A stretch of 64,000 bases of DNA from Flavobacteriales bacterium (lineage in GTDB: Bacteria; Bacteroidota; Bacteroidia; Flavobacteriales_F; PHOS-HE28): contig JADKJM010000016.1 in NCBI GenBank assembly GCA_016721005.1, positions 1 through 64,000 on the forward strand. Direction: 5' to 3'. Shown in pieces: positions 29,245 through 38,188 of this stretch. Within the stretch, counting starts at the first letter, position 1. Each line of letters begins with the position of its first letter. Made by a program: the position numbers and the translations under genes. Below the pieces are notes generated by a model. That model had not been told where the DNA came from. It saw nothing but the letters and a program-made list of their open reading frames with translations, and made no database searches.

Positions 29245-30324
29245 ATGGCAGACCGGAAGGTACTCGACGTTTCGCAGCTGCTCTTCGACCCGAAGAATCC
29301 CCGGCTGCCCCTCAACAAGAGGAACGCCGAGGACGAAAAGGTCTTGGAGCACTTCATTTTGAAGGAGAATCTCTTTGAACTGATCGCCTCGATCGGGGAG
29401 CAGGGCTACGTCGATATCGAACCCATCATCGTGGTAGCGGCTGGTGATGACAAATACACGGTTGTGGAAGGCAATAGGCGTCTCGCGGCGCTCAAGTTGC
29501 TTGCGAACCCCGATCAAGCTCCGATCAAGCACAAGAACGTCAAGGAGCTGGTCAACACAGCCACACATCATCCGACGAAAGTTCCGGTATTGGTCTATGC
29601 TGATCGTGATGCCGTGTTGGACTATCTCGGCTTCCGGCACATCACCGGAGTCGATGAATGGGACTCATTGGCGAAAGCGAGATATCTGGAGGAACTTTTC
29701 GAGTTCCACGATCGGACCAAGCCCGAGGGCGCGGCAGATCTCTTCAAGCGAATAGCCCGGATCATTGGGAGTCGGGCCGACTATGTCGAGAAGTTGGTCC
29801 ACGGATATTGGATGTACGAAAGCATCCGTGAAGAAGGCTATTATGGGATCAAGGGCCTGGATGACGACAATTTCGAGTTCAGCCTGCTCACCACAGCACT
29901 CTCGTACAGCAACCTCTCCAAGTTCGTCAACATTGAGGTCAAAGAAGGGCGGCCGACCTATGACAAGAAACGGCTGAAGGAGCTGACCGAGTGGCTCTTC
30001 AAGGAAACAGACCAAGGCCGCCGTGTACCCGAATCAAGGGACCTGAAGACGTTGAGCGCGGTCGTGGCTGACGAAAAAGCGCTAGCCGTGTTCCGGTCCG
30101 GCAAGCCTCTTGCTGAAGCGCGGCGCTTTACACAAGAACCCCTGGAATTCGTCATGGGCGCTGTTACCGAAGCGGACAAACTTGTGCTGGAAGCAGACAG
30201 CCAGTTCAATTTGTTGGAGGCTGTCCCGGAACAACTACTTGAACTGCTTACCTCCATGAGCCGCCGCGCGCTGGATCTGAAGAACAAGGCTGCGGCCCGA
30301 TTTGACGAAAGCAGCGATGATTGA
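29245..30324 (+). CDS. ParB-like nuclease/CTPase-domain protein
   Basis: A 359-residue cytoplasmic protein. The N-terminal part is ParB/Srx-like: KVLDVSQLLFDPKNPRLPLN, then an ALIGEQGYVDIEPI-like strand, then YTVVEGNRRLAALKLLANP, the equivalent of the GERR motif box. The rest is helical and of unknown role. The start MADRKVLDVSQLL at 29245 is preferred because the ParB fold begins there. The stop overlaps the start of the nuclease gene, and that gene overlaps the methyltransferase gene. The protein therefore seems to be part of a restriction cassette, perhaps as a DNA-binding or nicking partner (inference). It is not next to parA. Confidence 0.75.
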   Translation: MADRKVLDVSQLLFDPKNPRLPLNKRNAEDEKVLEHFILKENLFELIASIGEQGYVDIEPIIVVAAGDDKYTVVEGNRRLAALKLLANPDQAPIKHKNVKELVNTATHHPTKVPVLVYADRDAVLDYLGFRHITGVDEWDSLAKARYLEELFEFHDRTKPEGAADLFKRIARIIGSRADYVEKLVHGYWMYESIREEGYYGIKGLDDDNFEFSLLTTALSYSNLSKFVNIEVKEGRPTYDKKRLKELTEWLFKETDQGRRVPESRDLKTLSAVVADEKALAVFRSGKPLAEARRFTQEPLEFVMGAVTEADKLVLEADSQFNLLEAVPEQLLELLTSMSRRALDLKNKAAARFDESSDD

Positions 30325-31276
30325 GGCAAGCATCCTTCAGTTCCCATCCTACAACAAGTTCGACAAGCATCTGCTGGTCGACTTCATTGAACTTCGATGC
30401 ATCATGAATTTGGATCGATCCATCGTACTCAGTGAACTCAAGGATATTTTCACGATCGAGGACGGGGAGGTGAACTTGAATTTTGATCTCGACGCGGCCT
30501 CAGAATCCAGCATTGCCGACCAGCATGACAGGAATGAGGGGCTGCTGGTGGACCTGTTCCGCCACATGCATTCCAGGCAGAAACACTATGACGACAGGTA
30601 CCCCTTCACTGTCAAGGATGGCGAGATCGCGTTGAAGGAAACCCTGGACGACGGGCACATGGCCTATTTGTATCTGCTGCTCTGCTCGCATCTGAAATAC
30701 ATCGCCAAGGAGCACCACGCGAACCTCACATCGGAGTTCGAGTATGTCTCGCTGAAATGCCTGGAGAAGCTCCTCGTTGAGCACTACCGGATCTTCATCT
30801 TCGGCAAGAACTCCAAGATCCGCAGTGACCGATACAAGGGCAACGCCATTCGCCGCCTGGAGATACTGGCCGAAGATCTTGGCGGTATCCTGAGAGTGGG
30901 TGCCGCGGACTTCCCGACTACCTCTACCGGTGATTCTGGCATTGACATCATCGGCTGGTTCAATCCTTGGGATCAGACCAAGACTCAACCCGTGCTAGTG
31001 GCCCAGTGCAAGTGTTCCGACGAATGGCCGGTAGTGAAGGACGCCAGATCCCGGCTCCACGAACTCATGCACCTCAACGACGAGGTGAGCAATTATTTCA
31101 TGATACCGTTCCATTATCGCAAGACGTCCAATGACTGGCACAACGCCGCTTCTGCGGGTCGTAAGTGCCTGATCGACAGGGAGCGTTTCATAAAGTCGTT
31201 CCCGTTGGAGGCGTTCAAGGAATGCAAAAGCTTTGCTTTGGTGAAGGATTTCGTTCAGGCGCGGCTCGCGGCATGA
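30317..31276 (+). CDS. Probable restriction endonuclease, PD-(D/E)XK type
   Basis: A 319-residue protein with no close family I recognise. The C-terminal part has TGDSGIDIIGWFNPWD, a strand and loop, then PVLVAQCKCSDEWPVVKDAR. Asp210, Gln230 and Lys232 fit a PD-(D/E)XK core with the Q-x-K variant seen in Mrr-like enzymes. A helical N-terminal half (LLVDLFRHMHSRQKHYDDRY, SLKCLEKLLVEHYRIFIFG) precedes it. ATG 30317 overlaps the ParB-like stop by 8 bp. Its own stop overlaps the methyltransferase start by 4 bp. Together they suggest a type II-like restriction pair, with this gene as the nuclease. Confidence 0.7.
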   Translation: MIEASILQFPSYNKFDKHLLVDFIELRCIMNLDRSIVLSELKDIFTIEDGEVNLNFDLDAASESSIADQHDRNEGLLVDLFRHMHSRQKHYDDRYPFTVKDGEIALKETLDDGHMAYLYLLLCSHLKYIAKEHHANLTSEFEYVSLKCLEKLLVEHYRIFIFGKNSKIRSDRYKGNAIRRLEILAEDLGGILRVGAADFPTTSTGDSGIDIIGWFNPWDQTKTQPVLVAQCKCSDEWPVVKDARSRLHELMHLNDEVSNYFMIPFHYRKTSNDWHNAASAGRKCLIDRERFIKSFPLEAFKECKSFALVKDFVQARLAA

Positions 31277-32241
31277 AGGCGGTTTCACTCTTTTCGGGTT
31301 GTGGGGGCTTCGATCTTGGCGTGTCCAAGTCGGGCGTCGAGATCATCATGGCCAATGACATTGACCATGACGCGGCTGTGGCCTATCAATCCATCTTTCC
31401 ACAGACCCACTTCGTTGAGAAAGATGTCCGTCTGATCAAGAGCTTCCCCCGCGCCGACATCCTTATTGGGTGTTATCCCTGCACTGGTTTCAGCAGTGCA
31501 GCGCGTAGGCGATGGAAAAACCGCAAGGACGAGCGCGACCTCAAGGACAACGACAAGAACTTCTTGTTCCAGGAGTTCCTCCGTGCGATCGACTCCGTTA
31601 AGCCCAAGCTCATCTTCATCGAGAATGTGCGCGGTATGCTCAGCGCCAACAACGGTTATTTCCTGAACCAACAGTTGGAAGGTTTCCGCTCGCGTGGCTT
31701 TGAGAACATCGAGCCGATGATACTGAACGCTGCCGACTACGGCGTTGCACAAACGAGAGAGCGCGTCTTCTTTGTTGGCTTCCATAAACGCCTGGGGCCC
31801 GTGGACCACAAGGAACCAAGGCCGACGTTCGGTACTGCCACGCGAGTACACCGTTCCTTGCGGGATGTCATCGCGGATCTACCTGAATGGCCAGTCGGCG
31901 ATTTCTTCGATGGTCCTTTTCACGGTCACTACCTCACCCGGAACCGCAAGCGCGGGTGGGATCAACCCAGCTACACCATCGTGGCGGATGGTCACCATGT
32001 TCCCCTTCATCCGGGTGGTGAACCGATGTCCTTTGTCAGCAAGGACAAATGGCGACTGAATGGCGACTTCAATCGCAGGCTCTCCTGGCGTGAATGTCTC
32101 CACATTCAAGGACTTCCCGAGCGGATGAATGCCGGCGAGACGCTCTGGGACAAGTACCGCGTCATTGGCAATTCGGTACCGCCGCGACTGGCCCAGCGCC
32201 TTAGTTCCCAGGCTATCGCAACGCTGCGCGAGCGTCTCTAG
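31273..32241 (+). CDS. C5-cytosine DNA methyltransferase
   Basis: Modifies cytosine at carbon 5, here probably to protect host DNA from the adjacent nuclease. Its 322 residues carry the family motifs in order: I LFSGCGGFDLGV, IV GCYPCTGFSS (catalytic Cys70), VI FIENVRGML, VIII QTRERVFFVG and X VIGNSVPPRLAQ. The short variable region between VIII and IX (about residues 185-245) would set the target sequence. The start at 31273 overlaps the nuclease stop (ATGA). The order ParB-like, nuclease, methyltransferase in one run is the notable point. Confidence 0.95.
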   Translation: MKAVSLFSGCGGFDLGVSKSGVEIIMANDIDHDAAVAYQSIFPQTHFVEKDVRLIKSFPRADILIGCYPCTGFSSAARRRWKNRKDERDLKDNDKNFLFQEFLRAIDSVKPKLIFIENVRGMLSANNGYFLNQQLEGFRSRGFENIEPMILNAADYGVAQTRERVFFVGFHKRLGPVDHKEPRPTFGTATRVHRSLRDVIADLPEWPVGDFFDGPFHGHYLTRNRKRGWDQPSYTIVADGHHVPLHPGGEPMSFVSKDKWRLNGDFNRRLSWRECLHIQGLPERMNAGETLWDKYRVIGNSVPPRLAQRLSSQAIATLRERL

Positions 32242-33451
32242 ACCCCACCCGCCGGTGTTGTAGAGGTAGCGGCGAGTATGGATGATCGTGAGTGCCAATG
32301 GACTTGGGCGTGTGGCACCGTTGGGCTAACCACTTCGATCCAGTAAGCGGCGCCGCCCGAAGCAACTCTTACCTACTCTGCGATCCGGATCACACGTTGG
32401 AGCAATTGTGATCCATCGCACGTGATCGTGGCGAAGTATGTGCCGGGTGCCAAGCGGGATAAGTCAATGGTTTCTGAAATGGCTCCTCGACCTGTCCTAA
32501 AGGATCTTTGCTCCAACAATTGGCCAACCGCGTTTCGTATAGTAACACCCAATGTGCATCCATTTTCGGTGCGACCACGAAGTGTTACTATGCCGGTGGT
32601 AGGGTTTGGAAATAAGCTCAAGCTCAAATTCTCGCTCGCAAATGAACCTACAGCGGTTTGGATCGTAACCGTTGTAAACGCATCGAAGTGCAATGCCTCT
32701 TCTTCGCGATTCCCGACACTGTCAACTGCGACCGAATAGAAATAGTAAGTGGAATCGACCTCACCTGCGAACAGGGCTGAAGTATCGCTTGTAGCGCTAA
32801 GCCATGACTGGAAGAGTGTGTCCTGGTTCACTGCATAGTACGTATCGAAATATCTGACACCTGACTGGATGGAATCGGTTCCACTCCATGTAACGGAGAA
32901 GGTGGTGTCCGTTGTAAATTCTGAAAGTGGACTAATAGCACTTGATGGAGCCATCAAATCGACGGTGTTAAGCCAATAAGGTGTTACAATAGGTTCGTTC
33001 AGACCAAAAATAATTGAAGCATAATTCAGGACCTCAGTGGCATGTACTACACCAGAATTGAGACCTATATCGTACGAGAAAATTCCAGAACCCATAGGCG
33101 GGACAGTGTCAGGGGGCAATATTCCAGAAAAGACATCATCTACCGGAATTGCCGTGAGAGTATCCAAGGCTTGTAGTGTTAATGTCAACTCCCTTGTGAC
33201 AGTATCAAGATTCACTTCCAATGCAGTAAGAACACCATTCCAACTGCGAGTGTCTAATGTGTCGTTCCAATTGCTCCCGTTCCATTCAACCGGATCAAAG
33301 AAAGATGGACCAACAGCAACCATGCCTGGTTTAAATGTGGATAAATCAAAGGCAGTAGCCAGCGTATCTCGAATCAAAATGTATTGTGCGCTTACCTGCG
33401 CAGTGTCTGCGTTTTGGAAAAGGATTGAATAGGCAGCGGTCGTGTCTATCG

Positions 33452-34767
33452 GGGTCTGTTAGACGAAGTGTGTCAATCGGTCCTTGAAGAGGATCTCAAG
33501 TTGTAAGTATATGGATCGCCAGTTGAGCAGCGGCTTCTGCCACTTCTCCTTGGCGATGCGTTGTTGGACCAGGTAGAGCAGCTTGAGCACCGCCTGATCG
33601 CCGTCGAACACGCGCTTGGTCTTGGTCACCTTGCGCAGTTGGGCGTGGTATCCTTCGATGATGTTTGTGGTGTAGATCGCGACGGATCGGTTCGGGGTAG
33701 CGCAGGAACGTGGACAAGCGCGCCCAGTTGTTGCGCCAACTCTCCACCACTTTGGGGTAGCGGTCTCCCATTTTTCAGCCAAGGCGTCCAGGGCTTCGAG
33801 TGCGGCCTGCTCGTCCTTGGCTTTGTAGATGGCCTTCATGTCGGCCAGCACAGCAGGGATATCCTTGTAGCCCACGTAGCGCAAGGTGTGGCGCACTTGA
33901 TGCACGATGCAACCCCGCACGTCGGTACGTGGGAAGATCGTCTCGATCGCGTCGGCAAAGCCCTTCAGGTTGTCGGTGCAGGCCATCAAGATGTCTTTCA
34001 CACCACGCTGTTGCAGATCGCTCAACACGCCCAGCCAGTGCCGCGCGCCCTCGGTCTCGGCCACGTACATGCCCAACACATCCTTGTAGCCGTGTTCATC
34101 AACGCCCAGCACGGTGTACACGGCGCGGCTGTTCACCGCTCCTTGGTGCTTGACCTTGAAGAATGCAGCGTCCATCCACACGATCGGGTACACTGGCTCC
34201 AGCGCACGCGTTTGCCATGCACGCAGGTCCTCGATCACCGTATTGGTCACCGCGTCGATCACCGCATCGTTGGTCTCCACACCGTAGATCTCCCGGATGT
34301 GCGTGCTGATGTCCGCGTAGCTCAGACCAAGGCCGTACAAGCCCAGGATCTTCCTGTCCAGCTCGTCGTTCAGCACGCGCTCGCGCTTGCCCACCAGCTC
34401 GGGGTCGAAGGTCCCTGACCGGTCGCGCGGCGTGGCGATCTCCACCTGCCCCACTGAAGTCTTCAGCGTTTTGTGCGTGTATCCGTTGCGCCGATTGCCC
34501 GCTTCTTCCTCCTTGCCAGGTGCGTTTGCACCTCACCCTTCAAGCTGGCCTGAACGATCCCTCGATCATCTCGGTGAAGATCCCGCCATCACCGATCAGT
34601 GGCTTGCCATCATACAAACCCTTAATAGCCTCTTCTTCAAAGGCCGTCAGTTCCACATCATACTTGCTCTTCTTGGGCTTCCATTTGCGTTTTGCTTCCA
34701 TGGCTGTGTCTGGTTGGTTGAAGGAACGATTATTACGTCCAACTGACACACTTTACCTAACAGTCTC
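33452..34767 (-). mobile_element. IS256-family insertion sequence, 1316 bp, with 8-bp TSD
   Basis: The ends are imperfect inverted repeats: gggtctgttagacgaagtgt at the left, gagactgttaggtaaagtgt at the right when read outward-in. The 8-bp gtctatcg flanks both sides (33444-33451 and 34768-34775). Size, 8-bp duplication and transposase type fit IS256. It interrupts the secreted M23-like gene. Confidence 0.9.
33459..34701 (-). pseudogene. IS256-family transposase, frame-broken
   Basis: It starts at 34701 (MEAKRKWKPKKSKYDVELTA). After a frame change near 34550 come the family's catalytic parts: YPIVWMDAAFFKVKHQG (first Asp), GVKDILMACTDNLKGFADAI (second Asp) and YTTNIIEGYHAQLRKVTKTK (Glu). A second frame change lies near 33760. 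The C-terminus LEILFKDRLTHFV ends at the inverted repeat. As read it is not intact. Intact IS ends and target duplications suggest the frame changes are recent or are sequence errors. Confidence 0.85.
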
Positions 34768-36704
34768 GTCTATCGCAACCCAATGCAATGGCCCGTACCC
34801 GAAAAGACCATACTTCGCATTCGGATCACCATCATGCACTTCATCCTGTCCATCACACTTGGTCTGTTTTTCCTGTTTACATTTTTTACACTCCATACCT
34901 ACCTGATCCGAAGATTCCAACTGCCACGGATTCAGCAAACACTCCTCCGCTCTTTTTAGACCAATGCGAATATGTATATGCCTCCTTTGTTTTCCTTCAC
35001 ACACGCAACCGATTTCATCGTCACAAACACCAGAGCAACCTACTTTCCCAACTACATCACCGGCACCGATATTCCCCAATCCATGTAATGGTCCTGTCAA
35101 GTGACAGTAAGTTATAATTTTATTACATCCGGTGCATTCAATTACTACGCTATTACCACAGTCATCTGCAGTTCGCCCAGAGAAAGTCACAATGCCGCTA
35201 CACACTGCTTTAATATCGGTGCTATTTCCTACCCAGTTAGGATCACTTGACGGATTGATTCTACTTATATCAAGAGCATTGTGTCGGTTCATCCTACTTT
35301 GAGGGTCTCGATTACAATTGTAACATCTTGGTTCACAATAATCCGATGTCAAATGATAGTTGTTGGAATTATCTATCGGAGCATTTGTAAGACATGGAAT
35401 CTCGACGCAATTACAGGCGTCTTCATTCCTTTCAACGCAGTATAGTTTACAGCCGCAAGGCGGAGTTGGTCTCGTGTTTATATCTCTAAAGCCGTTCACC
35501 TCGCCTAAAGTGTCCGCGAACAACATATCCCTTCGGTCTAATGACATGACTACGGCGGAATCGACCCAATGCATGGTCGGGGCATCCGCAAGGCTGAGGA
35601 GATCTGAGAAAAGTGATCTCACAATCAGACTGATTGGACTACGATCAAGGCCTTGCCGATTTATTGTGAGCCACATAGCCGAAAGACTGTCGAAGTCATT
35701 TGCAGTTATTGCGAACAAGGCCGAATCCTGGTTGCGAAGAGTCCAATACGCTTCGGATAAGAGACTGTGGAGGTCGCTAATTGCAACGTCTGAGTTATTG
35801 GTTGCATACTCACCAAACGGCGGGAGCAATGCAAACCTGAAATGGTGAAGGTTGTGAGGAAAGGTATTGGGAGTTTGATCCCTAATCACGAACGATGTTG
35901 AGGTCTCCGGTGGGAGACTGTCTATGAACACAAGTCCGAAATGGCGACCGTAGTATTCCAAAAGCAATGGGACGCTATCAGCCGACAAACCGGAAATGGA
36001 GTTAACTGGTTCCTCCATTCGGGCAGGAGAAGAATTCGGCATGTCTAATAGCACAAGTGCTCCGTAACCAGTTACGCCGCCCTCGTTCTTTACTTCGACA
36101 GCAAAGCGTTCCTGACTATCTGGTCGAGTCCAAGGCCGCACTTGAGCACTCAACTCCAACCCAACTCCACGATAGGTAGTGTCACCCGCGATTGGGCTTA
36201 GTACACCATTACTGTCCCGGACTCGTCCGTAGATAGGGAGTAGCCTCTCTTCAAATCCAAGAACGGAAATGGTGTCTGTAACAAGCACTGTATCTCCAAC
36301 AAATACACTGTTGTTTGGCGTAAGCAAAACCTGGATTCCATTACCTGGCCCAGCATCATTCACAATATGATACTCGAAGGATACGAGCTGAGCTGCGACT
36401 TGCACTGGAGGCGGTGGGACATCATCGTATATGTACAATCTCTTCTTTGCCGTCATGCTCCACATTCCTTGATCATCCTTCGTGCGTACGAACAAGAAAT
36501 GGTAACCAAGCGAAAGCCCAGCCAAAGGCAGTGTTGTAGAGAACAGCACGGTGTCGCCTGGCGTAATTGGTAAAGCAGTATTCAATCCTGGACCTAAGTC
36601 CGTATCAATGAAATACTCGGCTCGTACAATTTGCTGGCCTTGACCTGTGGACAACAACAGCGCCAAGGTCACGAACAAGACCATGCGTATGAAGTACTGG
36701 CACT

Positions 36705-37838
36705 TCATCGACCGTACGCTCTGAAATTGATTATCACATCGCCGTTGATCTCGATCGCTGATCCATCCACATTAAAGTACTCGATAACCGGCCCATGCGG
36801 TGGCGCACCGATCACATACGGATGCTGCCCACCACTAATACCAATATCTGACCCATCAGAAGCGGCATTAATAGCTGTGGAGGCTACTTGCAAGGAATAA
36901 TCGTGACCCCAATCGAATACGCCTCCGGCGTAGTTCACAAGTACACTTGCCGGATCAATGCTCCATTGATTCTCGTTACCCAATGGTGTTCCGGGTATCG
37001 AATCGTTGCCGCCACCTGTAGTGGTCGTGATGTTGTTGAACCACGTGCAATTCCCACATCCGCGAATACCGCCGTTGCTTTGGAGATGGAAGATGTTATT
37101 CGAGAGGATCGCGGAACTATTGGTCCATGCCGAATTGCCAAATTGGTCCGAGAATATGCCACAAAGCTGATCCACTCCGATCGTGCATGCCCCTGAATAG
37201 CCAATGAACAGGTTGTGGTCGATGATGAACGTTTCAGTTCCTTGGAATTGAGGCACGCAGCCACCACTGAGTGTGAATCGTGAGGCGATATTGTTTGCGA
37301 ACAGCAGTGAATCGAACCGCATCTGGTTCTGTGTGAAACAGCCGTTGAAGCCGAACTGCCCAATAACATTATTGTAGATGTCAATGTCAATTAGTCTTCC
37401 AGCACCGGCCTGTGACGAGGCGTAGAAGTTGATCCCTGGGTTTTCAAGTCGACAGCGCGTGATCGTGATATTCGCTAACGTATCACCATCCGCGTTTTCG
37501 AGGTCGAACAAAATACCACCGTGCAACCCGGAAATGAAAACATCAGAACTCAACAGCGTCAGTTGATCCACAATGGTCTCCAATGCATTCGGGTTGTAGC
37601 CAGCACCAATGAGTGTTATGGGTTGGCTTATCACGACAGTACCATACGTGATGTTCGTCCCAGTGATCAGTAGTGTATCCCAAGATGCCGCATTGTCTAT
37701 GGCATCCTGTAGCGAAGTGTACTGCCCAGGAGAGTTCGGGCTGTTGTCCACGGTCCACTGCGTAGCGGAGACTACGCCGGTCACGGCGGAAGCAATGGCG
37801 GCAAGCACGAGTGGAAGTAAGCGGAATATTCTGGCCAT
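36705..37838 (-). CDS. Secreted right-handed beta-helix protein
   Basis: A 377-residue secreted protein with a signal peptide (MARIFRLLPLVLAAIASAVT). After QYTSLQDAIDNAASWDTLLI it shows the repeated short strands of a pectate-lyase-like beta helix: VVISQPITLIGAGYNPNALE, ITITRCRLENPGINFYASSQ, NNVIGQFGFNGCFTQNQMRF, IDHNLFIGYSG and SSAILSNNIFHL. There is no clear T9SS domain. Its stop overlaps the start of the M23-like gene (ATGA), so the two were one operon before the IS256 insertion. It could be a polysaccharide-binding or structural protein. Confidence 0.75.
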   Translation of the reverse strand: MARIFRLLPLVLAAIASAVTGVVSATQWTVDNSPNSPGQYTSLQDAIDNAASWDTLLITGTNITYGTVVISQPITLIGAGYNPNALETIVDQLTLLSSDVFISGLHGGILFDLENADGDTLANITITRCRLENPGINFYASSQAGAGRLIDIDIYNNVIGQFGFNGCFTQNQMRFDSLLFANNIASRFTLSGGCVPQFQGTETFIIDHNLFIGYSGACTIGVDQLCGIFSDQFGNSAWTNSSAILSNNIFHLQSNGGIRGCGNCTWFNNITTTTGGGNDSIPGTPLGNENQWSIDPASVLVNYAGGVFDWGHDYSLQVASTAINAASDGSDIGISGGQHPYVIGAPPHGPVIEYFNVDGSAIEINGDVIINFRAYGR

Positions 37839-38188
37839 GGTCGAGGGCTTTGGTTGGGCAATGTGAATGTAGCTGTCGTTTCAATACGGAGGGCAGGTTG
37901 GTTGAAAAATCAGGTCCGGGCTCATCTGGACTGAGTCCTCAGCATGGATGTATTCCACTTCGAGAGGCTTCGTTATCCGAGCTTGGAATCTTTCGTGACC
38001 GATGCTAGTGGCGCGGCTGCTGCGTGAGGGGGCGCAGCGGCAGCCCGGCGCAGGAAGCGCCTTGCAGCCACGAGCAGCGAGGAGGCCGACGAAGGAGGAC
38101 CCCGCAGCGCCGTGGATGCTGGCCCTGACAAGTCCGGCTACAGCGTAGCACCCGACCCGCCTGCATTTGAGGCGGGGCACGCCCCCTA
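37839..38188. other. Intergenic region, GC-rich, no gene seen
   Basis: About 350 bp between the beta-helix gene start and the end of copA. It contains a GC-rich block (38000-38120) with imperfect repeats of gcagcg/gcgagg type. I see no gene or clear terminator. Confidence 0.4.

Larger units (their letters stand above)
32373..36708 (-). pseudogene. Secreted M23-like peptidase with T9SS sorting domain, split by IS256-family element
   Basis: The 5' part (36708-34768) has a signal peptide (MKCQYFIRMVLFVTLALLLS) and repeated beta domains. A LytM/M23-like region follows with RHNALDISR (HxxxD), SGIVTFSGRTADDCGNSVVI, TYCHLTGPL and RRHIHIRIG (HxH). The 3' part (33451-32373) carries loop and Ig-like segments (FSVTWSGTDSIQSGVRYFDT). 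It ends in a type A T9SS sorting domain (LSLFPNPTTGIVTL...GTYFATITCDG). Removing the IS and one copy of the 8-bp duplication joins HWVAID to TTAAYSILFQ in frame, giving about 1000 residues. Expected role: cell-wall or peptide cleavage at the cell surface. Confidence 0.8.

Noticed and set aside
29245..30324. Chromosome-partition ParB
   Set aside because: No ParA neighbour and no parS-like site were seen. The gene is locked by overlap to a nuclease and a methyltransferase, so a defence role is more likely.
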